DNA of 40,349 nucleotides. It comes from Pseudomonadota bacterium (GTDB lineage: Bacteria > Myxococcota_A > Bradymonadia > Bradymonadales > GCA-2716585). Position numbers and translations under genes: made by a program. Numbering within the stretch: the first letter of the stretch is position 1; the number at the start of each line of letters is the position of its first letter. The DNA lies in assembly GCA_005804885.1 (NCBI GenBank), contig SYOX01000247.1, positions 1 to 40,349 of the forward strand. The letters run 5' to 3'. Below the pieces are notes generated by a model, which had not been told where the DNA came from, searched no databases, and saw nothing but the letters and a program-made list of their open reading frames with translations. Positions 17,614 through 25,988 of the stretch are shown here, one piece after another.

Positions 17614-17716
17614 CAGGGGGGCTCGGTGACTTGGGGGGGGCCGCAGGAGCCATCGCCGGGATCACTGGCCCCCTGGGGCGGGTGGCGAGGTCGTCGGGGC
17701 GGGACTCGATACACCC

Positions 17717-17793
17717 GTGTCCGTAATACGAGCGTTCCCCCTCCTCGTGGAACGAGGGCAGTGCCCTTCGGAGGGGGACAGGGGGTGGAGTGC
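17717..17793 (-). repeat. REP-like palindromic element, copy B
   Basis: On the minus strand this copy shares the CACTCCACCCCCTGTCCCCC opening with copies A and C and the terminal TATTACGGAC, but its central loop differs and is longer (around the inverted GGGCA/TGCCC). The shared outer parts with a variable loop suggest a mobile or recombining palindromic family. Confidence 0.65.
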
Positions 17794-17795
17794 GA

Positions 17796-17865
17796 TCCAC
17801 CTCCTCCCGTAATTCAAGAGTCCCCCCTCCTTGCGCAGCGAGGAGGGGGACAGGGGGTGGAGTGT
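17796..17865 (-). repeat. REP-like palindromic element, copy C
   Basis: Near-complement of copy A, so A and C together could form a long hairpin of about 70 bp with a roughly 180-base loop. It lies directly after copy B in the same orientation and 16 bases from the end of nth. Confidence 0.75.
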
Positions 17866-17881
17866 CGAGCGTGGAGCTGGG

Positions 17882-18571
17882 TCAGGCGGGCTTCTTGCGG
17901 CGCTGGTCGCGCAGGGCCTCGTTGCGCTTGTCCTCTTCGATCCTGCGCTTCCTGGTCGAGGCCCAGCCGCAGATCGGGCAGGCGGACAGGTCGTGGAAGA
18001 GCGCCGGGCAATGATCGCGGCCGAAGAAGATGATCTGGAGGTGGAGGCGGTGCCAGGTCTCGGGCGCGAAGGTGGCCTTCAGGTCGCGCTCGGTGTGGAC
18101 GACGTTCCTGCCCGTGCTCAGGCCCCAGCGGGCCGCCAGCCTGTGGATGTGGGTGTCGACGGGGAAGGTCGGCTTGCCGAAGGCCTGCGCCAGCACCACC
18201 GCGGCGGTCTTGTGCCCAACGCCCGGCAAGGCCTCCAGCGCGGCGGCCTCGTCCGGCACCTGCCCGCCGTGGCTGTCCAGCAGGATCTGCGAGAGGCCGT
18301 GGATGGCTCTGGCCTTCGTCGGGGACAGGCCGCAGGGCTTGATAATGGCCTCGATCTCCTCCACGTCGAGCAGGACCATCTTCGCCGGGGTGTCCGCGCG
18401 CGCAAAGAGCAGGGGCGCGATGCGGTTGACCCGCGCGTCGGTGCACTGGGCCGAGAGCAGCACCGCGACCAGGAGCGAGTAAGGGTCATCGTGCTCCAGC
18501 GGGATGGGCGTCTCCGGGTAGAGTTCGTCGAGGATCTTCAGGATCTTGCTCGCTTTTTGCGCGCGCAGCAT
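17882..18571 (-). CDS. nth: Endonuclease III family DNA glycosylase/AP lyase
   Basis: A 229-residue protein of normal family length, starting at the ATG (18571) with GGAGG four bases upstream. It acts in base excision repair on oxidised pyrimidines. The helix-hairpin-helix reads LEALPGVGHKTAAVVLAQ with the catalytic Lys, and VDTHIHRLAARWGL holds the catalytic Asp. LLSAQCTDARVN is the conserved N-terminal motif. The C-terminal iron-sulfur loop is unusual: only three cysteines remain (DHCPALFHDLSACPICGW) in a C-X9-C-X2-C arrangement instead of C-X6-C-X2-C-X5-C, followed by a Lys/Arg-rich tail. The cluster may be absent or have another ligand. It lies 90 bases after the EpmA-like gene on the same strand. 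Confidence 0.93.
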   Translation of the reverse strand: MLRAQKASKILKILDELYPETPIPLEHDDPYSLLVAVLLSAQCTDARVNRIAPLLFARADTPAKMVLLDVEEIEAIIKPCGLSPTKARAIHGLSQILLDSHGGQVPDEAAALEALPGVGHKTAAVVLAQAFGKPTFPVDTHIHRLAARWGLSTGRNVVHTERDLKATFAPETWHRLHLQIIFFGRDHCPALFHDLSACPICGWASTRKRRIEEDKRNEALRDQRRKKPA

Positions 18572-18661
18572 GTCGCCTCCGGGCTGGATCGGGCCGCAAG
18601 GTAGCACACGCCCGCGCGGCGCTCCACCCCGCCCGGGCGGCATGGTGGGCGTGTGGCGGGC

Positions 18662-19945
18662 TCAGGGGGCCTCGACGGCGCGGATGAGGATCTGGCCGAT
18701 GTCCTGGGCGCCGAGGGAGAGCATCAGGAGCCTGTCGAGCCCGAGGGCGACCCCGCCGGAGGGGGGCATGCCCTGCTCCAGGGCGCGCAGGAAGGCCTCG
18801 GGCATCGGGCAGGCCGGCAGGCCGAGGGCGGCGCGGTGGGCCAGATCCTCTTCGAAGCGGGCGCGCTGCTCGACGGGGTCGTTGAGCTCGGTGAAGCCGT
18901 TGCACAGCTCCACGCCGGCGACGTAGAGTTCGAAGCGCTCGGCGACGCGGGGATCGTCGTCCTTGGCGCGGGCCAGGACGGCCAGGGGTCGAGGGTAGTC
19001 GATGAGGAAGGTCGGGCGCGCGGCGCCGAGGTGGGGCTCGACCCAGGTCAGCATCAGGGCGTGGAAGACATCGTCCCAGGCCTCGCCTTCGGGCAGGGGG
19101 CCGAGGCCGCGGGCGCAGGCGGCCTCGCGCAGCGCCTCGGCGGTGTCGAGGGCCAGCAGATCGAGGCCGCAATGGCGCAAGAAGGCGTCCTGGACGGTGA
19201 GGCGTTCGAAGGGGGCGCTCAGGTCGACGAGGGAGTCGCCCCACGCGAGCGCGGGGCGATCGAGGAGGGCGCGCACGAGGGCCTCGACGTCGTCCATGAT
19301 GGGGCCGTAGTGGCAAAAGGCCCGGTACCACTCGATCATGGTGAACTCGGGGTTGTGCGAGGCGGTCCACTCGGCGTCGCGGTAGACCTTGCAGATCTGG
19401 TAGATGCGCTCCATCCCGGCGGCGAGCAGGCGCTTCATGGCGCACTCCGGCGAGGTGTGGAGCCAGAGGGGGGCGGGGCCGACGGGGCCGAGGCCGGCGA
19501 AGGGTGTCTGGAAGGCGGCGAGGTGGACGTCGGTGCCTGGGGCCTCGACGAGGTTGGGGGTCTCGACCTCGGTGAAGCCCTGGTCGTCGAAGAAGCGGCG
19601 CGCGGCGCGGTTCATCCGGTGGCGGGCGGCCAGGGCCTCAAGCAGCGCGGGCGAGTGGGGCGAGCCGGGGCGGGCGGGGCAGACGAGGCGCTCGGCGGCG
19701 GCGACCTTGAAGGCGGGCGGGCCGCTCGGCCCCGCGTCGACGAGGCCCGTCAGGGCGACCAGATCGCCGGGGTGAAGATCCTCAGGGAGATCGCGCAGCT
19801 CGACGACGCCGCTGGCGTCGCGCAGGGCCAGGGTGCGGCCGGGGGTCTGGACGAGCCGCCCGGCGACGCGGGCGCGCTGGCCGGGCAGGAGGGCGTCGAG
19901 GGGGGTGCGGTCGCCTGAGAAGCTGGGGTGGTCGGGGGGGGACAT
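18662..19945 (-). CDS. EpmA/GenX-like class II lysyl-tRNA synthetase paralogue with N-terminal OB fold
   Basis: A 427-residue protein; the ATG at 19945 has AGGAG eight bases upstream. The class II core is clear: motif 2 region YQICKVYRDAEWTASHNPEF with TMIEWYR, and motif 3 GVALGLDRLLMLSLG. HNPEFTMIEWY closely resembles EpmA (GenX, PoxA), which attaches beta-lysine to elongation factor P, rather than true LysRS. EpmA is usually about 325 residues and lacks a tRNA-binding domain. Here about 70 N-terminal residues look like an OB fold (RARVAGRLVQTPGRTLALRD, then LHPGDLVALTGLV). The function could be EF-P modification or lysylation of another acceptor. The window has no epmB or efp. Together with class I lysS it gives two lysine-activating enzymes of different classes. 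Confidence 0.82.
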   Translation of the reverse strand: MSPPDHPSFSGDRTPLDALLPGQRARVAGRLVQTPGRTLALRDASGVVELRDLPEDLHPGDLVALTGLVDAGPSGPPAFKVAAAERLVCPARPGSPHSPALLEALAARHRMNRAARRFFDDQGFTEVETPNLVEAPGTDVHLAAFQTPFAGLGPVGPAPLWLHTSPECAMKRLLAAGMERIYQICKVYRDAEWTASHNPEFTMIEWYRAFCHYGPIMDDVEALVRALLDRPALAWGDSLVDLSAPFERLTVQDAFLRHCGLDLLALDTAEALREAACARGLGPLPEGEAWDDVFHALMLTWVEPHLGAARPTFLIDYPRPLAVLARAKDDDPRVAERFELYVAGVELCNGFTELNDPVEQRARFEEDLAHRAALGLPACPMPEAFLRALEQGMPPSGGVALGLDRLLMLSLGAQDIGQILIRAVEAP

Positions 19946-20070
19946 GGCTTGGGCTCCTGGCCTGAGGCACAATGGGGAGGCGCAGGGCATGCGCGGGCGC
20001 GCCTTGAGCCTGGGGTATGGGCCAGGGGCCGGGCGCGGTCAACTCTGAGGTGCCAGCGCGCGGGCGCTGG

Positions 20071-21291
20071 ATGGAGGTCGTGGTGGAGAGGCGCCTGGGT
20101 GGGATCGCGGTCGGTGGGGCGCTGCTGCTGGCGCTGTGTGCGGGGGCGGGGTGTCGCTCGGCGCCGGTCGAGGCGCAGAACGTGGCGCCGTCGGAGGTCG
20201 CGCTGACGGCCTCGGGGTCGCCGCGCTGGTCGGTCGAGCGGGCCTTCCCGGCCTTGAGCTTCGAGAGGCCGGTGGATCTGCAGAACGCGGGCGACGGCAA
20301 GCTCTTCGTCGTGGAGCAGGCGGGGGTGATCAAGGTCTTCGACGCGGACAAGGCGGGCGAGGGGGCCGAGGTCTTCCTGGATCTGCGCGAGCGGGTCGTG
20401 GACGGCGGCGAGCTCGGCCTGCTGGGGCTGGCCTTCCACCCGCGCTACGCGCAGAACGGGCTCTTCTTCGTCAATTACACGGCGCCGGGGCCGACGCGGA
20501 CGATCATCTCCCGCTTCAAGGCGCGCGGCGGCAAGGCCGAGGCCGGGGACGAGGAGGTGCTGCTGGAGTTCCTCCAGCCTTATTCGAACCACAACGGGGG
20601 TCAGGTGGCCTTCGGGCCTGATGGGTTCCTGTACGTCGCGGTCGGGGACGGCGGCGCTGGCGGCGACCCGGAGGGGCACGGGCAGGATCTGTCGACGCTG
20701 CTGGGCAGCATCCTTCGCCTGGACGTGGACAGGGCTGATCCGGGCATGAAGGTCGCGATCCCGGCCGACAACCCCTTCGTCAAGACGTCGGGCGCCCGCA
20801 AGGAGATCTGGGCCTATGGGCTGAGGAACCCGTGGCGGATGAGCTTCGACGCCGAGACGGGCGAGCTCTGGACGGGGGACGTGGGCCAGAACGCGCTGGA
20901 GGAGGTCGACGTGATCGTGCGCGGCGGCAATTACGGCTGGAAGGTGATGGAGGGGTTCTCGTGCTACGACGCGGCGCGCTGCGACTCCAAGGGCTTGATC
21001 TTGCCCGTGATTCAGTACCCGCACACGCTGGGCACCTCGATCACGGGGGGCCACGTCTACAGGGGGAAGCGGCACAAGGCGCTCCAGGGACAGTACATCT
21101 ACGGGGACTTCACCACCGGGCGGCTCTGGTCGGTGCGCCGCGTCGAGGGCCAGAAGCCCGAGGGCGCGCTGCTGGCCGAGACCGGCATGAACATCTCCAG
21201 CTTCGGCGTGGACCGCCACGGAGAGCTCTACCTGCTCGATTACTCCAGCGGCACGCTCCACACCCTCAAGTCCACCCAAGGCGCTCCCTGA
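20071..21291 (+). CDS. PQQ-dependent sugar dehydrogenase-like lipoprotein
   Basis: About 406 residues from the ATG at 20071; GTG at 20083 has a better-placed GGAGG and may be the true start. A lipoprotein signal ends CAGAGC. The rest is a six-bladed propeller of the soluble glucose/aldose sugar dehydrogenase family (PQQ as cofactor, Ca for binding): FERPVDLQNAGDGKLFVVEQ, LGLAFHPRYAQNGLFFVNY, SNHNGGQVAFGPDGFLYVAV with GDGG, WAYGLRNPWRMSFD, GNYGWKVMEG, ITGGHVYRG and GQYIYGDFTTGRLWSV. The NHNGG His and GLRNPWR Arg seem to be the family's active-site residues. It would oxidise an aldose in the envelope; the substrate cannot be told. It is divergent from the EpmA-like gene. Confidence 0.9.
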   Translation: MEVVVERRLGGIAVGGALLLALCAGAGCRSAPVEAQNVAPSEVALTASGSPRWSVERAFPALSFERPVDLQNAGDGKLFVVEQAGVIKVFDADKAGEGAEVFLDLRERVVDGGELGLLGLAFHPRYAQNGLFFVNYTAPGPTRTIISRFKARGGKAEAGDEEVLLEFLQPYSNHNGGQVAFGPDGFLYVAVGDGGAGGDPEGHGQDLSTLLGSILRLDVDRADPGMKVAIPADNPFVKTSGARKEIWAYGLRNPWRMSFDAETGELWTGDVGQNALEEVDVIVRGGNYGWKVMEGFSCYDAARCDSKGLILPVIQYPHTLGTSITGGHVYRGKRHKALQGQYIYGDFTTGRLWSVRRVEGQKPEGALLAETGMNISSFGVDRHGELYLLDYSSGTLHTLKSTQGAP

Positions 21292-21338
21292 CGACCTCCA
21301 CCGCGACTTCATGGCCGCCTTCGGAGGTCAAAAAGGGG

Positions 21339-21530
21339 TTGACAGACCCTCGCGCGATGTAGCACAACTCGGGAGGCAAAACCGAACTCGGATTGCAGTC
21401 GTTGAGGGGTTCAGGGTCTAAACACCCCTCACCCTGGTGAGGGATCGCTCTGCCCTGCACCCTTCAACAATTCGGAAGGAGAGCCGCAGGCTCGAAATCT
21501 GCGGCACGTGGTACTCGAAAGGAGGTTTTC
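21339..21530 (+). promoter_or_regulatory. Cold-shock gene promoter and structured leader
   Basis: A perfect TTGACA (21339-21344) is followed by a weak TAGCAC (21360-21365, spacing 15). The probable leader of about 150 bases holds several hairpins: GAGGGGT 21404-21410 with ACCCCTC 21424-21430; CCCTCAC 21426-21432 with GTGAGGG 21437-21443, which competes with the first for 21426-21430; CCTTC 21461-21465 with GAAGG 21475-21479; and GCCGCAG 21483-21489 with CTGCGGC 21499-21505. A strong AAAGGAGG lies 6 bases before the GTG. Long structured leaders are typical of cold-shock genes and can act as thermosensors. Confidence 0.5.
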
Positions 21531-21734
21531 GTGATTGAAGGAAGCGTGAAGTGGTTCAACAACGCCAAAGGCTATGGCTTCATCGTCCCCTCCAACGGAG
21601 GTGAAGACATCTTCGTCCATTACTCGGAGATCTCTGGAGACGGCTTCAAGACCCTCAAGGAGGGAGAGCAGGTCAAATACGAGCTGGCCAACGGCCCCAA
21701 GGGCTACTACGCCAAGGACGTCGCCAAGGCCTGA
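21531..21734 (+). CDS. Cold-shock domain protein (CspA family)
   Basis: A 67-residue single cold-shock domain, the normal length, starting with GTG after AAAGGAGG. RNP1 is KGYGFI and RNP2 is DIFVHY; it opens EGSVKWFNNAKGYGFIVP as in CspA homologues. It binds single-stranded RNA and DNA as a chaperone in the cytoplasm. It is monocistronic: a promoter and long leader precede it and a strong terminator follows. Regulation by temperature through the leader is likely but inferred. Confidence 0.95.
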   Translation: MIEGSVKWFNNAKGYGFIVPSNGGEDIFVHYSEISGDGFKTLKEGEQVKYELANGPKGYYAKDVAKA

Positions 21735-21776
21735 CGAGGTCGCCCACGGCGGCGGCCCCTGACCATTCTGGACGAC

Positions 21777-21810
21777 GAAGACCCTGGCCCCCGCCGGGGT
21801 CTTCCTTTTT
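21777..21810 (+). terminator. Intrinsic terminator of the cold-shock gene
   Basis: GAAGACCCTGGC (21777-21788) pairs with GCCGGGGTCTTC (21793-21804) over 12 pairs with one G-T wobble and a CCCC loop, followed by CTTTTT. It ends 76 bases after the stop codon. Confidence 0.85.
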
Positions 21811-22143
21811 GACCGACCTTGAGCCGCCCCTCTGCGGGCGCCGCGCCTTCGGTCGGCCTCGATCCCCCGAGCCTGTCCGAGGAGGGCCTCGGCGCCGTCC
21901 GCTCGCCTGGCCCTGTCCCCTCTTCCGGGCGCAGGCTCGACAAGAGACAAGGCGCGAAGGATCGACGCCGCGCGGGCACCAGCACCGGTCGAGCGCGCTT
22001 GGCGCTCCGATGTCGGGCGCGATCGACGGCGCAGGTTCTGTGGTATCTAATGTCCAGGGCGGCTCAGGCGCACGGGCGCGCCCGCTGGCGCCGAGGCTCA
22101 GGCCCGCCTTTGACGGCGCAAGGCCGACGGTGGAGATCCAGCC
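21811..22143 (+). other. Non-coding stretch before the TolC-like gene
   Basis: No convincing gene in 333 bases; all frames read as Arg/Pro/Ser-rich nonsense. A TATCTA (22044-22049) with a poor -35 match (TCGACG, 22023-22028) may be the promoter of the gene at 22144. I see no other structure. Confidence 0.4.
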
Positions 22144-23370
22144 ATGACCATGAACCCCCGTCAACACGGGCACAACCACCTCTGCTTCGGGATCCTGGCG
22201 CTCTGGCTCGCGGCCTGCGCCAGCGCACCCCAGGCGACGACAGGCACCCCCAGGACCGAGGGCCAGGCGCAAGACGCCCTGCTCGACGCGCGCCGCCGCC
22301 TGGCCCTCGATGAGGCGGAGCAGGCCCCGCCCATCACCCTCATCGAGGGCGTCGAGCTTCGCCTCAACGACCTGGACATGGCCGACCTCCTCGTGCGCAA
22401 CTCCGCCCTGCCCAGCGGCGAGCTCCGAACCCCCCTCCAGAACCCCTGGCGCCTCAAGGCCGAGCGCGACGCCCACCGCGCCCGCGTCGAGGGCCGACTG
22501 GCCGAGATCGACGTCGAGGCCGCGCGCGCCGAGGCCGAAGCCTGCTTTCAGAGCGCCGACCTCGAAACCCACCGGCTGCGCACGGAAGCCTGGGAGCGCC
22601 TGCGCGACGACCTCGCCCTGCTCCAGACCTGGGCCGACGGCCTCCTCGACGCCCAGCTCGCCTCCGAGCCCAACCACCGCGCCCGATCCCTCGCCCGTCA
22701 ACGCCGCCTCCTGCGCGCCCACCCCGGCCCCGCGCCTCCCCAACCCGACAGGGCGCCGATCGCCCTGCCCCCCCTCACCGCCCAGCAGCCTGCGCTCGAC
22801 CTCCGCCCCGAAGTGCTCGACCAGGCCCTGCTCGCCCACCCGATCTGGTCCAGCCACCTTGCCGAACAGGCACTGCTGAACAGCCTCTCCGCCCGCCAGA
22901 CCTCCGGGCGGCTGCCCTGGCTGTCCTGGATCTCGCTCGGCTACACGCCCCGGCTGCCCAACTCGCGCCCGATCATTGAAGGGCGACTCGCCGTCGAGAT
23001 CCCCCTCGGCTTCGAGCAGCGCGCCGAGGCCGAGGCGCTCAAGCTCCGCGCCGCCGAAGCCCGGCTCGACGCCCAGGCCCAGCGCCGCTCGCGCCTGAGC
23101 GCCCTCGAGGCCGCCTTGAGCCAGCGCGCGGCCTTCGACGCCGAGATCCCCGCCCTGCTCGCCCTCCAGACCACCGCCCGCGAGCACCGCGCCCTGGCCC
23201 TGGGCTGGATCGCCGCCCGAGCCGTCGATCCTTCCGAGGCCGAGTCCCTCATCATGGACGCCTTCGAACTCGAGGATGCCCTCATCGACGCCCGCAGCCG
23301 GGCCGGCGAGTCCTCCTGCGCGGTCTTCGCCCTCACCGGCGTCCACCCCTCCGAGTGGCCTCGCCGCTAA
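22144..23370 (+). CDS. TolC-family outer-membrane efflux lipoprotein (divergent)
   Basis: A 408-residue protein with a lipoprotein signal ending LWLAAC. Start ATG 22144, or the second ATG at 22150; GGAG lies upstream. The body is long-helical and Ala/Arg/Glu-rich, with the arrangement of TolC/OEP proteins: helices (LKAERDAHRARVEGRLAEID), a beta-strand pair (LPWLSWISLGYTP, IIEGRLAVEIPLGF), then a second helical bundle (EAEALKLRAAEARLDAQAQ). It is slightly short for the family and weakly conserved. No inner-membrane pump or adaptor gene is near, so it may be an orphan channel or have lost the channel role. It converges on the reverse transcriptase gene. Confidence 0.65.
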   Translation: MTMNPRQHGHNHLCFGILALWLAACASAPQATTGTPRTEGQAQDALLDARRRLALDEAEQAPPITLIEGVELRLNDLDMADLLVRNSALPSGELRTPLQNPWRLKAERDAHRARVEGRLAEIDVEAARAEAEACFQSADLETHRLRTEAWERLRDDLALLQTWADGLLDAQLASEPNHRARSLARQRRLLRAHPGPAPPQPDRAPIALPPLTAQQPALDLRPEVLDQALLAHPIWSSHLAEQALLNSLSARQTSGRLPWLSWISLGYTPRLPNSRPIIEGRLAVEIPLGFEQRAEAEALKLRAAEARLDAQAQRRSRLSALEAALSQRAAFDAEIPALLALQTTAREHRALALGWIAARAVDPSEAESLIMDAFELEDALIDARSRAGESSCAVFALTGVHPSEWPRR

Positions 23371-23418
23371 AGGCCCGATGGCCTGGAGGGACCGACGAGC
23401 GTCAAACCCGTCAGCCCT

Positions 23419-25728
23419 TTAGAAGCTCCCTCGGATCATCTGGGTCGGCACGAGATCCGTGGCGATAAAGTCAAAGGTCCCGTAGGCTTCGAGGATGTCC
23501 GGCCCGAGCGTATGCAGCACCCAGCGCCAGTACGGGGACAGCGGCGCGGCGGCGCGCCCCAGCCGCTCTCCGCGCTTGATGAAGCGGCGGACCTGATCCT
23601 CCATCTCAGGCGTCTCGACGGGGGCCGCAGGCTCCAGCGGCGCGAGCTGCCGCGCGAACCACGCCCCCCAAGCCTCGTCGACCTCGGGGTGCGCCGTCGG
23701 CGCTGGCATCGGCCTGTCTTCGCCACCCCCGCCAGCCGCGAAGTCCTCCTGGGCGCGCTGTCGGGCCTGCTGGGCGAGCTGGAGCGGGACGCCGTCGGCG
23801 GGCGGATAGGGCAAGCCGAGCCCCCCCGCCGTCAAGGGCCAGTGGAGCCACGCGTCCGGCAAGGCCGCGCGGCCTCCCCCCAGGAAGCGCCGCTCCACCT
23901 CCCCTCTGAGCATCGCCCGCATCGAACCCTGGCCCGAGGCCCCCGCCTCACCCAGCCGGCGAGCGGCGTCGAGCGCCGCCGCGAGGTGATCCGGGCCGAG
24001 ATCGGCGCTCGGGGCCAGCCAGGTCCACAGGTAGCGCAGCTGCTCCCTCCAGGCCCCGACCCGGTCCAGCAGCGCCCCGTGGCCGTCGACCCGCGCCGCC
24101 GTGATCGCGATGAACTCCTCAAGCGCCTCCTCGTCGACCTCGAAGTCCCCGCCCTCCCCCAGCCGCAGCATCCCCCAGCGCACCGGCCCCTGCGGCAAGC
24201 CAGCAGGCAGCGGGGCGCCAAAGGCCGCGGCCCCGACCTTGGCCTCGTTCAGGCACAACCCCGCGTCGCCGACGGCCGCTCTGAGGGCGGCCCAGGCCGC
24301 CTCGACGTGCTCGGGCGAGTGCGCCACCAGGACGACATCGTCGACGAGGCTGATGACCTCCACAGGGGCCGCGGCCCGCACCTCGCCGAGGATCGCCGCC
24401 ATCAACAGGGACTCCACCGCCCGCGACAGCCGCAGCCCGAGCGGCAGCCCGACGCGGGTCCGGCCGCCCTCCGGCAGGCGCGGCGAGAGCGCCCGCGCCG
24501 TCAGATCCACCAGCCTCGGATCAAGCCCCAGCCACCTGAGCAGCCCCAGGACCAGCGCGTGCGACACCGAGGGGTAGAAGTCCGCGATGTCCGCCTTGAG
24601 CACGTAGACCGGCCGCCCGTGCGCCTCGGCCACCCTGATCTCGGCGCGCAACAGGGCCGCCGCCCGGCCGATCTCGCTCGCCGCGTAGTCGTAGCCCCCT
24701 TCCGAGGACGACATCATCCGGCTCTCGGCTCGCGCCAGGGCGATGGTCCCGTCCTGGCCCACCGCCTCGTCGGGGCCGAGCCAGCCGAAGAGGTCCATCG
24801 TCTTGTCCAGCATCCGCGCTTCGTTCTCGATGATGATGGCCGGCGCGTTGAGCGCCTTCAGGCGCCTCAGCCGCTGCAGCCGATTCAAGCGCGCTCGGCC
24901 GCACAACGCCCCGAGCGCCTCCTCGACGGCTCGCCCCACCTCCTCGACGGTTGAGGCCGTGATGAGGTCGAGCTTCGGCCGCAGCCGGTAACGGTTGCGC
25001 GTCCAGATCGGCGCCAGCGTCACCCCGGCCTCCGGCCAGTCCCAGCCCTCGACGCCCCGCCAGCTGATATCAAAGGCCTGATGAAACTCGCGCGCCAGCG
25101 GGTTCTCCTGCCCCGACGCGTCAAGCTCCCCTGTCGCCGCCTTGTCCGCCAGGCCCTCCTCGTCGAGCAGCGCGTCGTCCGGGTGAGGCATCCACCCCGC
25201 GCCCATGTCGTCAAGCGACTCGGAGGAGGCCCCGACCAGCTCGCGGGCGCGCGCCAGCGCCTTCGAGTCGATGCGCCCCTCCAGCCGCGCGATCAACGCC
25301 GCCGCCGTCGCCGACGCGGGCTTGAGCAAGGGCTCGACCAGCGCCGCGCGCTCAAGGGCGGGCTCAGGACGGCGGCGGACCGGCGCCAGCCATTCCCCAA
25401 GCACCCCGCCGAACACCGGCATCACGTCCGCTCTGGCCCTCCCCTGGGCGATGGCGGCCTCCAGGCGCGCGCGCACCCTCGCCAGCAACCTCGGATCGCC
25501 CGCGCCCGCGGCCACCTCCAGGTTGGCGACCTCGGGGTGGACGAGCCTGGTGCCGATCCGCAGCGCCGCCAGCCCGCGCGACAAGGCCTCGACCGCGGCG
25601 GCGTCGTCCAGATCGCGGGCTTCGGCCTCGATCGCGTCGTAGGCCGACGACAGGCGATCGCGCGCGGCCAGAAGCTCGACGAGCTTGTTCTGGACGACGA
25701 AGGCCCTGAGCCTGTCCGATCCCTTCAT
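23419..25728 (-). CDS. Standalone reverse transcriptase of uncertain (unknown-group or defence-like) class
   Basis: A 769-residue protein; the ATG at 25728 has GAGG five bases upstream. The palm motifs are clear: motif A VLKADIADFYPSV (Asp380, with Asp383), motif B GLPLGLRLSRAVESLL at 427-442, motif C SLVDDVVLVA with Asp463 and Asp464, and motif D LCLNEAKVG. So it is probably an active RNA-dependent DNA polymerase. Motif B has GLPLG instead of the PQG of group II intron and most retron enzymes, which is more like unknown-group and abortive-infection or DRT enzymes. The first roughly 370 residues are mostly helical and unrecognised. About 270 residues follow motif D, including a GGLGLPYPP segment; no HNH, maturase X or Cas1 domain is seen. 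No Cas, template-repeat or integrase gene is near. A defence role is inference. Confidence 0.85.
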   Translation of the reverse strand: MKGSDRLRAFVVQNKLVELLAARDRLSSAYDAIEAEARDLDDAAAVEALSRGLAALRIGTRLVHPEVANLEVAAGAGDPRLLARVRARLEAAIAQGRARADVMPVFGGVLGEWLAPVRRRPEPALERAALVEPLLKPASATAAALIARLEGRIDSKALARARELVGASSESLDDMGAGWMPHPDDALLDEEGLADKAATGELDASGQENPLAREFHQAFDISWRGVEGWDWPEAGVTLAPIWTRNRYRLRPKLDLITASTVEEVGRAVEEALGALCGRARLNRLQRLRRLKALNAPAIIIENEARMLDKTMDLFGWLGPDEAVGQDGTIALARAESRMMSSSEGGYDYAASEIGRAAALLRAEIRVAEAHGRPVYVLKADIADFYPSVSHALVLGLLRWLGLDPRLVDLTARALSPRLPEGGRTRVGLPLGLRLSRAVESLLMAAILGEVRAAAPVEVISLVDDVVLVAHSPEHVEAAWAALRAAVGDAGLCLNEAKVGAAAFGAPLPAGLPQGPVRWGMLRLGEGGDFEVDEEALEEFIAITAARVDGHGALLDRVGAWREQLRYLWTWLAPSADLGPDHLAAALDAARRLGEAGASGQGSMRAMLRGEVERRFLGGGRAALPDAWLHWPLTAGGLGLPYPPADGVPLQLAQQARQRAQEDFAAGGGGEDRPMPAPTAHPEVDEAWGAWFARQLAPLEPAAPVETPEMEDQVRRFIKRGERLGRAAAPLSPYWRWVLHTLGPDILEAYGTFDFIATDLVPTQMIRGSF

Positions 25729-25988
25729 CCCGACCTCACTGCAACAAGGGGTTGTCTGTTTCGAGGCGCCCTGAGCCCACGCCCAGGGCTTGCGGACGCC
25801 CCCGACGTGATAGACTCCGGTGGGGACTCCGCGACACGACCATCGTATGGAGCCCGACGCAAGGTCAAGGCGCGCCCTGAGCAGCAGCGCCGCCGCACGG
25901 CTCATCGCCCACACGGCGGTGGGGCCATCGCCGCGCGCTCCCTCCTTCGGAATGGGCGATCAACCAACCTCGGCCAAGGAGAAGATCC
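25729..25988. other. Divergent intergenic region upstream of the reverse transcriptase
   Basis: 260 bases without a gene. GCCCTG (25768-25773) is inverted at 25784-25789, CCCAC is inverted around 25908-25923, and ATCGCCC near 25905 is inverted at about 25954-25960. ACTCCGGTGGGGACTCCG carries a short direct repeat. If this RT uses a non-coding RNA partner, it would be expected here on the minus strand, but I cannot identify retron a1/a2 arms. Confidence 0.4.

Noticed and set aside
25729..25988. Retron msr-msd region
   Set aside because: Only short stems of 5-7 bp and no clear long flanking inverted arms; kept as an open question, not annotated as ncRNA.
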